Below, piece by piece: positions 32,299 to 44,340 of a stretch of DNA of 64,000 nucleotides; the first letter of the stretch is position 1; each line of letters begins with the position of its first letter. A model generated the notes under the pieces. The model did not search any database, had not been told where the DNA came from, and worked only from the letters and a program-made list of their open reading frames with translations. Location: assembly GCF_000182565.1 (NCBI RefSeq), contig NW_015971538.1, positions 1,608,983 through 1,672,982 on the forward strand, written 5' to 3'. Position numbers and translations under genes: made by a program. Source of the stretch: Spizellomyces punctatus DAOM BR117 (lineage: Eukaryota > Chytridiomycota > Chytridiomycetes > Spizellomycetales > Spizellomycetaceae).

Positions 32299-35200
32299 TC
32301 ACCTTGCTCTCTCCGTCTTACTCTTCTTGTTGGGCCGTCCAATCCCATTCTTCTCCATTTCCAAAAGTTCCTTCCCACTCTTAATCTCACTTTCATTCAC
32401 ACTCAAACCCGGAATATTAGGCTCCACCAACCGCAACGTCAACTTGCTCCTTCTCGCCGCCCCACCAGCCTCCTCAACGTTCACAACGACCACAACTTTG
32501 GAAAACAACTTAATGGTCGCATTCATCGCCACAAGACGGTTGCTGTCACGGTCATATGTGAACGGTGATGATGCTCCACCATCAGCAGATTCTTCTCGCG
32601 TTGAGTAGACATAACCTTCAATACCGTACTTCGGGATGAGGACAGAAAACCCGTTCTTCATCACGCGGACAACGTAGCCTTCCTCTTTAATGACCTTGTC
32701 CTTGAAGAAAAGGTTTGTGAAGAGCTCGACGGAGGATCGGGAAGCTTGTTGAGCCATGCGATGGCGGTAATTGAGAACTAGCAAACAGAAAGTGTGTCAA
32801 TAGGTATTGACATCAACCAAACCTAGACATTTGGCTCCTCACCATCACATAATTCCTTCAACTTGACTTTATCTATCAGTTCGGATGAGTAATTCTTCTC
32901 ATACCCGATGGCAACCGCCAACAATCTGTGCACCACCAAATCAGAGTATCGTCGAATAGGCGATGTGAAGTGTGTGTAAATCCTAGTTGCAAGACCGTAA
33001 TGCCAAAAGTCGGGTTCGGATATCGTCCCAGAGCAAAAGTAAACGGCTTGCATCATGCATCGTGTGGTCATGATTCGGATGAGCTTATTGATATATGGTT
33101 CGCGTGGTACCTAATTAACGACTGTGTAAGTAACCGTAGAGGATTGACCCGCATTGTTCAAGCAGCATACGTACAACCGCTTTATCGAGAGAATCAGCCA
33201 ATGTCTTGGACGTCTGCACGTCAAGGGTTATGCCAAGTTCACCAACTGCTTTGATCAAAGCTTCAAAATTCGAGGTGGGCGGCTTAGGATGCCTTCGTAG
33301 CATGGAGGATTCCGGAAATGCGGAATAAATTTTCGTCGCAACCCAAATATTGGCGAGCAACATGAACTCTTCCACTAGAGCATTTGTCTCCTTGAGTTCC
33401 TTCATCTCCACGTCAACGGGATCTTGTTGATCCTCCTCCAGCTTAAATCGAATCTCGGGTGACGCCAATGTCAGAGCCCCGGCTTCCATTCGTCGTGCCC
33501 TAAGCTGCTTGGCGAGCCGATTCAATCCTTTGATACCCATGGTCACAGGGTCTGTCAATGTTGCATCATCCAGACGAGCTTGTGCTTCATCATAAGTTAA
33601 CGATGCTTTTGACCTGATAACACTCTTAGTGTACCGCACATTGACAACATCGGCATTTTGTGTCATCTCCCAGATACATGAGAATGCCAATCGATCGACA
33701 TTGGACCGAAGGGAACATAAATTTGTTCCCAACAATCCCGGCAACATATCGATCCGCTTATTGACAAGATAGACAGTTGTACCTCTCCGCCGCGCCTCCA
33801 GATCCATTGCATTCTCGGGTTTTACAAAGTGGCTCACATCGGCGATGTGCACTCCTACTTCGAAGTTGCCATTTGGTAATGAACGACAATGAAGGGCGTC
33901 ATCAATGTCTGTGCATCCAGGTGGATCGATACTGCAAACGTCGAGATGCCTAAAATCCTCGCGACCTTCCAAGTGCTCATTCCGCACAATCCATGAATCC
34001 CCCTCTGGCGGCAAAAAGCTCAATACTTGCGGAGAGAACGGAGCGAAAGGGACGTCATGCTCAAGCAGTACCACCTCTGTCTCAGTCGCCTGCTCGCCAA
34101 CATCCCCCAAAGTCCGTATGTAATGTCCCGACGGGTATCTTGCATTCTTTGCCCATCCGTCAATCGCAACAACTATCCTTCTTCCCACGAGCTTTTCCGC
34201 CTGGCGCGTTCTAATGCGAATCTTTGGGATTTTCTTATCCATAGCCCAGAAGAAGACCATTTGCTGTGTCGATAGACCACTGCTTGACCGAACCGAGGAC
34301 TTATCAATGGTTCCACAGTACGGTCTCCAGTTGCGCTTGATGATGCCGACAATCTTCCCTGTGGGTACCGTCTCTTTGGCAGCCTCATCGACATTCATTC
34401 GATCTTCTGCTCTCGCCATTGAATCTTCAGCGTTTACTGGTTCATCATCACCATTTTCGACTTCCTCCTCTTCTAATATGACGCCCACAGGAGCCCTCCA
34501 TTCCGACCGTGGGAGAAGTTGCACCGCCACCACGTCCCCATGTATACCGCGGTTCAGATGTTCGCGTCCAACAATCATCACCGTTTTCTCTTCCTTATCA
34601 ACTTCAGCAAAAATGCTCCCCTGGAGGCCATAGGTAAGCCCATGTACATCATAGTTCATCCTCGTTATGGAAACGCACCTCTAAGAAGTTATTTGAACTG
34701 ATGCTTAATTTTCCTTGAAGGAAGGCGCCTGATCTCAGACCAGCTGACATTTGACTCACTGACAGGTGCTAACATGAATTATCATATCAGCATCTAGCAC
34801 ATTTAGTATTCGAGAATAGTTTGTCACGGACTGGTACACACCTCAGGGTAGCTGAACTTATCCTCCTCATCAACATGCTCTTCGTCCACGGCCGCTACCA
34901 TGTCAACAAGCTCTGGGTGATCCGTCATTGATGCGACATACTGTCGAACTAGTCATGGTATGGACAATTTAATTTCTTTTGCGTTTACCCACCAACTTCG
35001 ACGTACTACTAACCCGAAAATGTCGTCAACCCTTCTGCTTGTGCTTTCTTTCGGTTGTCCGCATCGTCGGTGACAAGAACGAAAGTCCACCTTCCCCCAA
35101 CATGCTCATTATACCAACGTGTAGCAGCTCGTATCGCTGATCAAAACAATTTCATAAATTATCTCACTATCTAGGTCCAACCTTAAGTGCGATCTTACCT

Positions 35201-35827
35201 CGATCATTACGATCGTTTGGGGTCTCATCTTTCTGTTTTTCAATGTACGTCTCTCTAAAAGAAAGCATTAGAATTTCAAAAGGAACCTAAGCGTCTTCAA
35301 AGGCGCATTTTACCTGTTGTGCTCGTTCGAAAAAACGTAGAAACGACGAGCGGGATCCGATATCAGTGATCGTACGCGATTGTAAACTGGGAAACTTCTA
35401 TGTCGTAACTCTTCTAACACTGTCTGTAAAACTACTACATCTGTAAATGCCTTGTGCTCTATTACATCGATCTAAGATAAAGAAAGCGTTGGTTGGATCA
35501 GAGACAAAAGTGACATGCTCTTATGAAGCGAGCACGCACCTGGTGGTAGAGCACATTGGTGTCTGGCACCAGAAAGTGTGGTGTGTTGACTGTCTTGGAA
35601 GTCCGAGGAGACGTCAAAACGACATTCTGCTCCACGCATAGTTTACAACCAGCTACACCACAATATATATCGTCTCGCAAATCTGTCACATAGCATATTC
35701 TCAGCAACTTGGTGTGGCAAATTGGGATATAGCAGTCGAGATCTAGTCTGAACTTACAGTGCTCTTTCACCACTTTCACGATTGTCCCTCGCTTGGTTTT
35801 TCTTATGAAAGCTTTATTTCTTAGCAT
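32299..35827 (-). CDS. DIS3: Exosome catalytic subunit DIS3/Rrp44
   Basis: Multi-exon minus-strand gene starting [20 protein letters not shown] at 35827, a typical Dis3 N-terminus. The CR3 cysteines follow ([10 protein letters not shown]), then the PIN endonuclease domain ([53 protein letters not shown]). The cold-shock domains ([20 protein letters not shown]) lead to the RNB exonuclease centre [20 protein letters not shown] with its metal-binding aspartates, [11 protein letters not shown], and [15 protein letters not shown]. The end carries the S1 domain and a basic tail ([11 protein letters not shown]). It is the 3'-5' exonuclease and endonuclease of the RNA exosome, in nucleus and cytoplasm. 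Intron positions in the PIN part (35828-34680) are approximate. Confidence 0.95.
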
Positions 35828-36031
35828 GTTGGGCGAGCAGTTACCCTATCTTTACGGTGATCTCGGTATCTGAAGGCAGGTGCTCGAACCAGACCACATG
35901 TAATTTCCATGGCAACAAAGCGAAGAATCATTAAGCCTATTTTGGTTTAATCATGATTAAGCTGTCTCAAGGCCCCTGTGCACTCTGGTGTCGTTCATGA
36001 AGCGAGGAAAAATGGAATTCTCCTTGCGGAC

Positions 36032-38660
36032 ATGGCTCCAAGTCCGCCAACGAAGCGACGAGCTGGCGCTAGCTTGACACAACGTGGGAAACGAGGAAAG
36101 TGGAAGGAGGGGCGTGGACTGGGGCCTCGAAGCCCGAGACAGCGAACGCTCCGGAACTTTTTTGGAGACTCAACGACTCACGGACCGGACCACGAGTCTG
36201 CCGGCAGCAAAGAAACTTTCTTTGAAGACGACTTGGAGGAAGTGTTAGATTTATCTGGGCATGCTTCAGATCCAACGCGCAAGGGTCACCTCGTCGTACC
36301 GCTGCCGTCTCCTCCGACCGACTCTCCTGACGAAGATGGTGAAGGTGGCCAGAAGCCTGAAGCATTTCGGTTTTATACTCCTTACTATCAGCGTGTTTTT
36401 GAGGAAGGTTTGAAAATTGTGCTAGATGGGGAGGGATATCTATTGAATCAAGAAGAACTCACGCTTGTATCGAGGTACATGAATTTGCATGGTATGATTT
36501 GACATCTGTCTTGTAAAGGAAAATGGTACCCATCTGATCGTGCATATAAATATGTGCAGTTGATGCTCAGCGCTTGTTTATCAGGCTTTTCTCCCGAGAG
36601 TGCAAATGGTTGCGACTGGCATCCCTGAAGTACCCCGAGATAGATGATATCCCGCTAGGTGCCGCAGAATTGTGCAGTTTAGATTTTGCAGATAACGGTA
36701 GTGTACTATCGCGAAACGCGATGTCCAAACTAGCGTATTAATTCTGGGACCATACTCAGATATTGAGTCGCTCTCCGATCTCCTTGCCGTCATGGGAATC
36801 ATGGAATTGAAAGAATTTATGAGGGACAGTTTGATGGTGTTTAAGACTACGTCTATAGTCACCAAGTCGGCTCTCATTGAAGCAATTATTGCGAACGTTA
36901 AGTCCCAGCGCCTGATCACAGGTGATCCGATAGCTAGATTGAGGAAACGGGTCGTGCAGCTTCTGGGTAAGGTCTGGGACGCAATTTCCATTACCCCTTC
37001 TAACGTTTTACTACTAGGACCTATAATCAAAATTAAAGAAACGATTGTAGATCTTTTTGAACGAGTGATGGTGATTTATTTCCGATCTTTGGATATTCTC
37101 GAACGACCAATGACGGCAGGTATTTTGTCGGAAGTGGAAAGGTGGTCATTTCCAGAATACGAAGTGGATCGGAGTCGTATTTTTGAAAGCAGAGAGATAT
37201 GCATCCAATGTAAGGACAATCATCTGCCCAGTCACCGCCGATCCGACGAATGACATGTGTCTGTAGATTTTGATGCTTTGAAGCTCCACGCCAAAATTGA
37301 GCGATTTATAGAGAAAAGGCTGCTCTCGGATGCTCTTACACACCTGCCGGAGATCCAGTCTGCATGGGAGTCGTGTGTCAAGCATGGGCGTTTAGCCGAA
37401 CCATCACAATACTTCCTCTTGCAATTTACGCCACCTCGTGTTTATACCCTTCTTTTGACAACCTTTGCAATCCACATCCTACCACCACTTCATCAGTACG
37501 ACCTTGCGATTTCCTTGCTCCATAACCTCCTATCACAGCAATTTTATGGTCGCGGGTCGCGCGGGAAATGGTGGGACCAGCTCTCGCATCTAATGCTCAA
37601 TCATGCAGACATGTCACCCAGTGATCGGGAAGAAACGTGTCTGGAGCTTTGTGCTGAAGCTGTCCGAGATCCGCTCGTGCGGGCTGGAAGGCTAGTGAGT
37701 ATACGAAAACGCATGGAGAGGGTGGCAAAAAAAATCTGGGAACGGATCCATTTGATAGCACGAACTAATACCGGGAAAGGAAAGCCTGGCAAAAAGGACA
37801 AGGTGATGCTTAGCGGATGGGAACAAATTATACCCTCGGATGTGAAGAAGAGATTGGTGGATTTGACGATCAGAGATACGCCGGAAGTGATCTTTGAAGG
37901 AGAAAAGCTGCCAGATGGGGTCACAGGTCACAAGTCACAGTGGAGTACACTTCCTGAACCGTCGTCTACATCGCCTCTACAAGTGGAGACTGAACCCCGG
38001 ATAGGAGAAATAGCCACAGCTTCTAGCGTCGAAGAACTCGCGCTTCAGCACTATGCAAGGCGCGGCTACCATGGCCTGCATGTGGAGAATGCGCTTTTCC
38101 ACCATTTGTTTGGCCTTCTTCTCTATCCGATTCTTTTCTCACCGGTTCCCGCCGTTTTCCAAACGCGCTTCCAGACATACCCACTTGACCTATTCACGGA
38201 CGATTTCTATTTAGGCAGAGAACTGGTAATTCGAAGTCGTTGTGAGGAAATCTCAGGGTGGAGTCGGGAAGAACTTTTGGCTGAGATTGTTGATGCAGAC
38301 GCTAGGCTACGGCAGAAAAAAATTAGAGCTGCCGGATTGGCCTGGAGTTCGTTCGACGATGTTGTACTGAGACACATCGTCTCGTGCATGGACCCCAAAG
38401 CTGTGGCGGCTGTAGTCAAGTGCATGGCAGAAGGGTATAGAGAGCATTGTGGTGGGTTGCCAGATCTGGTACTCTGGCAGTTGCCCTCCACGGACGCTGG
38501 AATCGGGAAAGTGAAGCTGGCGGAAGTGAAAGGACCAGGGGATCGGTTGAGTGAGAAGCAAATTATGTGGATGGATGCGTTGGCTGCGGCTGGATGGGAG
38601 GTAGAGATTTGTAAGATAGTGGATACGAACAAGATCCGCCGCAAAAAGTTGATTAGATGA
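36032..38660 (+). CDS. FAN1: Fanconi-associated nuclease 1 (VRR-NUC)
   Basis: Five exons (36032-36491, 36560-36697, 36760-36966, 37018-37209, 37267-38660) with all joins in phase; about 796 residues. The N-terminus is basic (APSPPTKRRAG, RQRTLRNFFGD; the latter may be a PIP-box-like motif, QRTLRNFF). The SAP-like/helical region reads AQRLFIRLFSRECKWLRLASLKYPEI, then FPEYEVDRSRIFESRE. The C-terminal PD-(D/E)XK nuclease has GLPDLVLWQLP and LAEVKGPGDRLSEKQ, and LQHYARRGYHGLHVENALFH is also family-typical. FAN1 is a structure-specific 5' exonuclease that unhooks interstrand crosslinks. No N-terminal UBZ finger is visible, as in other fungal members. Nuclear. Confidence 0.93.
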
Positions 38661-39208
38661 TATTTAGAGGTAAACATTACAATTGACAGCATCCAAAAAA
38701 TCGGCTCGTATCTGGGTCTATAATCTGCTCTCCGTTCTTGACACTCGCTATGCCAGAACCGCGGCTCTTATAACCGACAACAACTACCAAGAGACTGTTC
38801 AAGATCTGTCTTCTTTGCTGTTTCAATCGGAAGCTCATTCAAGTGACGTCTTCTCTTTTGTTCCTTACTCACGCGACCTTCTACACTAATATTCCAGCGT
38901 TGCAGGTCCCCTCTACCAGGGCCGGAACTGGAAAGAACTATAATTGCAATTGGCTACATATTACCTGGTAGAAGACTGAGGTTTCCTTGGGTGATGGACG
39001 ATAACTGCTGTACCGTTCAGCCCCATTTTGGCCGCTTGACGATGTTGCGATCACCTATCGCAATCCTTAGCGCAAGTGCGATCAATCGTGAATCGCCATT
39101 TAGACAAAAATGGCAAGATGCGGATGACTCATGTTGCCCATGGCGACGCGGAAATAACAGCAACCACTTGCTTGCTGTCGAGCGCTCTACGACCAATTCC
39201 ACACCGTC
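38661..39208. other. Intergenic, no gene recognised
   Basis: About 550 bases between FAN1 and the small mitochondrial-like gene. A 68-codon open frame at 38683 begins at a non-ATG codon and has no family motif. I see nothing else. Confidence 0.5.
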
Positions 39209-39553
39209 ATGACCAGCGTTCCACGAACGGCATTTCGCGGGTTTGCCCGCACCGCTTCTTCCATGCCGCGCACCGCGCGCTCATCCTTCACTCGTCCCGC
39301 CGCTTCTGCGTTTGCTTCAGCGCCAGCGGCAGTCCCACTAACGCGCGGGATCTCATGCGCTCCAACCCCAGGAAGTGCTCTACTGGTGAGGGTCAACTGC
39401 AGTCCTGCGTGTGGCCTAGGGATCCATCGCCAAATGGCTTACTGATGCTCTTGTATTTAGAAATGTGGCTCAACAACTGCAGGACATTTGGCCGCGTTGA
39501 TGCGAGGGCGTGCTGTTCGGACATGGTACGGTTCGCTTAAAGATGATATTTAG
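39209..39553 (+). CDS. Small putative mitochondrial protein, unknown
   Basis: ATG at 39209 opens a presequence-like N-terminus rich in Arg, Ser, Thr and Ala without acidic residues (MTSVPRTAFRGFARTASS). Exon 1 (39209-39385) joins in phase to 39461-39553 across a GTGAGG...TTTAG intron, ending RGRAVRTWYGSLKDDI; total about 89 residues. The length and composition suggest a small matrix or inner-membrane protein, perhaps a respiratory-chain accessory subunit. I do not recognise the family. Alternatives are a non-coding transcript or a longer gene with a further exon. Confidence 0.5.
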
Positions 39554-40168
39554 GTACGGCATCTTCGTCAGGCCCTGCCGGCACAGATTATCTTGTCGGG
39601 CGGTTTCCGGTGGGCGAGAAAAATCTGTGTTCTGGCGAACTGGGCTGGCAGAGTTCAATCGCCGCGTCCTCGTTCTCTTTCTGCTCGACGAAAATGGATC
39701 TTACTGACGCCGGTTGTTTGGCTTTTCTATAGCGGGATGGGCATATTAGAAGATCGCTGACACTCCATTGTGATTACTTAACATCAACCAAACCGGGCTC
39801 ACGCATGCCTCGATAGTATGATGCTCCAAAAGTTCGGCATTCGGACCTTTTCACCTGAGTTGTTGTACCGATGATGCGCTCGTACTGTAATTTGTCACTT
39901 GATATATTTATTGTAAATTGAAGACGTTGAGCTGTCATTCTCTCAAGCACTTGAAATAGATTGATTTTTCACCAATGAAGATTGATATCTTCACGAAGCA
40001 TACATTGAGATGTGAGGAAGAGTGACAAGACAGCTTGCACCACTGAAACCACCATTATTCAAAGGTTAAACAAATACATCGCGCTAACTACACCGCAATA
40101 TGCTACTATACGTTATTCAGACAAATTCTTAGTGTCGACTCACTTGATCCCTGCCCCGTCCTTTAGCG
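39554..40168. other. Intergenic, no gene recognised
   Basis: About 600 AT-rich bases between the small gene and the 3' end of BUB3. Probably 3' untranslated sequence. No RNA gene or repeat was seen. Confidence 0.5.
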
Positions 40169-41738
40169 TCAAATATCCATAGGCAGAGGGGTTGCTTCCG
40201 AGTTTGTCACAGCGCGAAGGGTCACTTTGATTGGCTGACCGTGGGTTCTTGGCTTCTTGTGAATCTTAGCTTCGCCGAATGAATCTGCGTAGTGATGACA
40301 TCTGCATACCTCTTGATCGCAAGTAGATGCGAAAGCCATGATTGTACCGTTCGGGTTGAAAGTCAAACTAGTGATGGATGAACTGGCTTGGATGGACCTT
40401 TTCAGTCGTCTTCTTTGGGTGATATCCCAGAAATTGCTGTCAAAAGTGAAGATACCAGATGATATGCATTAGTACGTGGCTGCTGATTGCAGGCAGGAAC
40501 GCGCTGCGTACCACACCCCGTCCGCTCCCCCAGTTGCGAGTGCTCCAAAGACGGGATGGAAAGCCATGCAATTCACTGGTGTCTGTGCTTCCTCTTGGGC
40601 CCGGAATATGTAGCCTTGTCGATCGGCGTATTCTACTGCAACATGGCCATCCACACCTGGCAAGGAAGACGCCTCTATATGGTGTCAGCTGACAATAAAA
40701 AGCAGAACATACCACCGCATGCGTAGCTGGTACCCGACGGAGATACGGATACGCATTGGATCGGGCGGCGGAGCGGACCTTGGTCACCCTGAACACTATG
40801 CATGAGCGTCGTGGTTATGCAGAGAGAATTCAATTTAGTGTCAACCTTGAGGGGCTCGCAAGGTTTTCTCATATCATATACCCCAATCTTTTTATTCTCC
40901 ATTCCCACCACCAATAGAGAAGTTGCAAAGTCTAAAGGAGGGAAACGGGACAGCTGTTATAGATTGGATTGCAGGGAAGGATGAATTATGTACATACCCA
41001 TTGACTTCGCGCGCTCCGGAGTTTCTGATGTCAGTACGCTATTGGGAGCACGAAGATCCCAATACTTGACAGAAGTGTTGGAGGCTGCCGTTTGGGAGTC
41101 CCAAACTCAGGAATGTGATACCTTCATCTGCTTGTCCCAACCAGCAGTGCAAACAACAGCGTCATCCACAACACGAATGCATCTGAGGGGCTGTATAAAT
41201 GGAATGCTGCCGATTAGTATGATCCTATGTTTAACACGCAAACCGTTAGGCGCCGGGGGTCGCATACCGCCGCATGCCGGGCAAAAGGCATCGGTTGCGG
41301 TGTTTGAAGATCCAAGACTGCGCCAATCCCGTTAGAGCTGCCACAGAATATTTTCTCACTATCCTACATGAAAGGATGTAGTTTAGCATATACATGCATT
41401 TGCTATCATCATGAGCGTTCGGCGTACCTTGCTCCATTGACAGCAGAGAGTAGTCGGTCCGCATTGCCAAATGTACTTGCCGACAGTCAATCCTGGAACA
41501 ATGTAATCCATTTATATAATCAATGAGTTTTTGCTTGCTTGAAGAGAAACACACCGCTTTGTTGAATTTCCCAGACTCTGACGGTACCGTCCCAGGAAGC
41601 CGCCGCAAGATGCTCCGAGCGAGGTCTGAATGAATGAGAAGTCATCTAATCATCGTGACAGTTTTCCTAACACGATCTCAAAACCTACGAGAAAGCCAAC
41701 TCGGAGACAGTGTCTGAAGGGGGCTGGACTGCAGCTAC
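40169..41738 (-). CDS. BUB3: Spindle checkpoint WD40 protein BUB3
   Basis: Multi-exon minus-strand gene. The TGA stop is at 40169-40171; the 5'-most supported exon starts at 41738 (VAAVQPPSDTVSELAFS), and the initiator exon further upstream (about 41740-41800) is not resolved. WD40 blades include EHLAAASWDGTVRVWEIQQ, NKKIGVYDMRKPCEPL, SPLRRPIQCVSVSPSGTSYACGG, VDGHVAVEYADRQG (the Bub3-type RVAVEY motif), NCMAFHPVFGALATGGADGV and SLTFNPNGTIMAFASTCDQE. BUB3 brings Bub1 and Mad3/BubR1 to kinetochores to delay anaphase. RAE1 is the closest relative, but the VAVEY and FHPV segments favour BUB3. Confidence 0.87.
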
Positions 41739-42258
41739 CTGACAGCGTTCAATGGAATGGAAGATAAACAAACGATTTAGTAGCTGCTCGCGTCAACATG
41801 AGCATTATTTTGCTCTTGCACAATTGCTTCTCATCCACTACTTTTGTGAAAGAACATCACCTCAAATTCCATGTTGCTGTTGAAAACGATAAGTCAAGAG
41901 CGGGAGACTATGGAGAGAGTAAGCTTCGAAGTGGAGCTCAGGACACGGATGAGGTAAGCGGTACGATCGATTTGTCACATGACCCATACATAGGGGTAAT
42001 TTGGAGTCTGTTCTCCTTTCTTCCTTCCGAGGTTTTGAAGGACTGCTGAACAGAAAATACGAGCAAGAGTATAGTTGAAGGTGCTATTGTCTACTTTTAG
42101 GAGATAAGAATTGCTTGGAAACCCCCGGATAGAGCTGGTTCGCGGGAAAGGTTGGCTTTGCGGACAGCGCTCAGCTCTATCGGTTGCGGTTGCGGCTCAT
42201 TGACCTTGAACCCTCGGGGCTTCTCTGCCAGACCCTCACCAACAGCACCATTTACTGT
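41739..42258. promoter_or_regulatory. Divergent upstream region (BUB3 / Clr2-like gene)
   Basis: About 500 bases that must hold the missing first BUB3 exon on the minus strand and the promoter of the Clr2-like gene on the plus strand. No clear element was recognised. Confidence 0.4.
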
Positions 42259-44044
42259 ATGGCAGCTATTACAAACCTCACATTAGTTGCAATGGAGGTG
42301 AAACCTGTCGCAATGGCTCCGGATGAGGAGTCGCTGTTTGCCAGCGACTCGTCGCTGTCGGAGCTTGGAAGCGACTTATGCACGAGTGGAGACGACGATG
42401 AAGTTCTAAAAGGACAGAACGGTTATGATCTTACAAAAGATCCGTCAATGGCGGACTCGTCATCGGTGCGGAGAAAGAGAAAAGGAGCAGGAACACGATC
42501 AGAGGAAAAGAAGGTAAACTTTCGCTCAATTCTCCTGTTCGTACCAGGATGTCAGCCATCTTCATAGACGAACAGAACGGGTGTATTTTGTTAAGCAATG
42601 CACTGAGATACACCGTTTATGACAATGATTGCTAACCTTATTGTCTGTCGGGCGCCACTTGATTTTCAAGCGTTTGCACATCGACGCAGCTTTGCTAGCA
42701 CCATCGGTAATCCCAAAGTTTTCGGACGGTGATGCGAGCCTGCACCCACCACTTTCCGACACGGTCACCATTCTAGAAGGGGAGGATACTCCCGCGCGAC
42801 ACGTCTGGCTTCCGATGCTCGGTCTAAAAGCCTTCCCCACAGGATATACACTTTTCACAGTAAAATCACGCTCGTGGACGCAGGACGGGCAATTTCGGAT
42901 TGATCAGTACTTATACGGGCATCCCTCTGGCGGCTCTTATCGCAGCGCAAAAGAATTCCGCCCGCATTTGGAATGGCTAGTTACGGGTGACCGAAATGCA
43001 ACTTGCATCTGCCTGTTATGTGCACGCCTCAGCCGTTCGTTCGAAGCAGTATCTGCGAATCACACATCTGAATTGAACAAGAATAAGCCAGAAGATACCG
43101 CACTGCTCAAGCCACAAGAAATGGACGTAGCCGAAGTGATGGGCGATGCTTCCAAGCCGCGCATAGCCAGGAAGGCGGGCAGTGTACCAAAGCCAGTGCA
43201 AAATGCCAGCCATAATACCTTGCCACAGCTGGAGGTACGACCTAAACGGAAGGCGAGCATGAATAACAAGGTACTAGCTATGTTGCGACCAAGCATGAAC
43301 CGAACGAAGAAACCGGCAAAGAAGAGAATTCCGATTAAGCAAGAAAATCCCGCACCGAGAAAGAGTTCAACGAAGGCCGGGCGTGACTTGCATGTCCAAG
43401 TGGACGTCGACAGCACAACTTCAACTCCTTCCCCTTTATCTGACAATTCAAAGCAAACCCCGGATTCTGAAAGGCGGCGAAGGTCCCGGAGAGGCGAAGG
43501 CGGTGGTGGAAAGTGGAAATGGACGATGCGTGGATGGGTTTGGGTGGATAAGGATGGAAATGAAGAAGTGTTGGACGGTGATTTTCTGTCCCCGGCCGCA
43601 GAGGTTGCAGGGAGAAAGTTGGGTTTTACGGAAGTTCCACCATCTATGAGTCCCACGGAGAAAAAAGCTTCTGCTCCTGGAGTTCTTATTGAGACAAGCG
43701 TGGCAGAGCAACGCTTGGTAAGTCGAGTGCTGTAGAGGGGCTGACGCTGCATGGAAGTTGCTCTCTAAGCTAAAATTGCTTGCTTATAGAAACCGTCGGC
43801 TACCGTGACTGACAACATGATCAAACCGCAGTCACCAACGACCACAGGCGTTCCTCTACCCGCCTCAAACCTAACCGTCCCTTCATACTTACGCTCGGAG
43901 GACATTGAACCCCTTGAAATAAGCAGCATTTCCAGTGCTGATCTGGAAGCGGCGGAAGTTTTGGTGATGGTTGCACGCCGGGGCTCTTTCGGACATACCG
44001 AGATGTTGCAAGGGAATTTCGCCGCCCACGCTGGGCAAGTTTGA
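42259..44044 (+). CDS. Clr2-type transcription-silencing domain protein
   Basis: Three exons (42259-42513, 42671-43717, 43790-44044), in phase, about 518 residues. After an acidic Ser-rich N-terminus, exon 2 holds WTQDGQFRIDQYLYGHPSGG, YRSAKEFRPHLEWLV and ATCICLLC, a pattern I know from the N-terminal domain of cryptic loci regulator 2. The rest is basic and low-complexity (MNRTKKPAKKRIPIKQE). A segment GKWKWTMRGWVWVDKDGNEE near residue 410 is Trp-rich. In fission yeast Clr2 is part of the SHREC complex that deacetylates heterochromatin. Whether a SHREC exists in chytrids is unknown; chromatin function is inferred from the domain. ATG 42259 is the first in frame; 42292 and 42310 are alternatives. 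Confidence 0.75.
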
Positions 44045-44274
44045 AATCTGTGGGGGATATATATACCCGTTTTATGATTAGAAGCCTTGACACTTATTAA
44101 TGTGCTGGGCACTGTGCGATCTGGGGATTGTATATAGGTGATATTTTTGCAAGTGTTTTATAGAGACACTGAAGAATAATAATATTTTGAAACGAACCAG
44201 TCGAATCCCAATGATATTTTTCCTGCTATCGAAGCGGGATGTATGGACAAGACAAAATATAGTACAAAAAATCA

Positions 44275-44297
44275 ATTGGCCGGAAGAACCGGCCAAT
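44275..44297. repeat. Perfect inverted repeat between convergent genes
   Basis: ATTGGCCGG-AAGAA-CCGGCCAAT: a 9-bp perfect stem with a 5-base loop, between the 3' ends of the Clr2-like gene and GCN5. It could form a hairpin in either transcript. Confidence 0.7.
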
Positions 44298-44340
44298 GTA
44301 GCTATTTCAAAGGACAGTATCAGACAAATGACAGTTGAGC

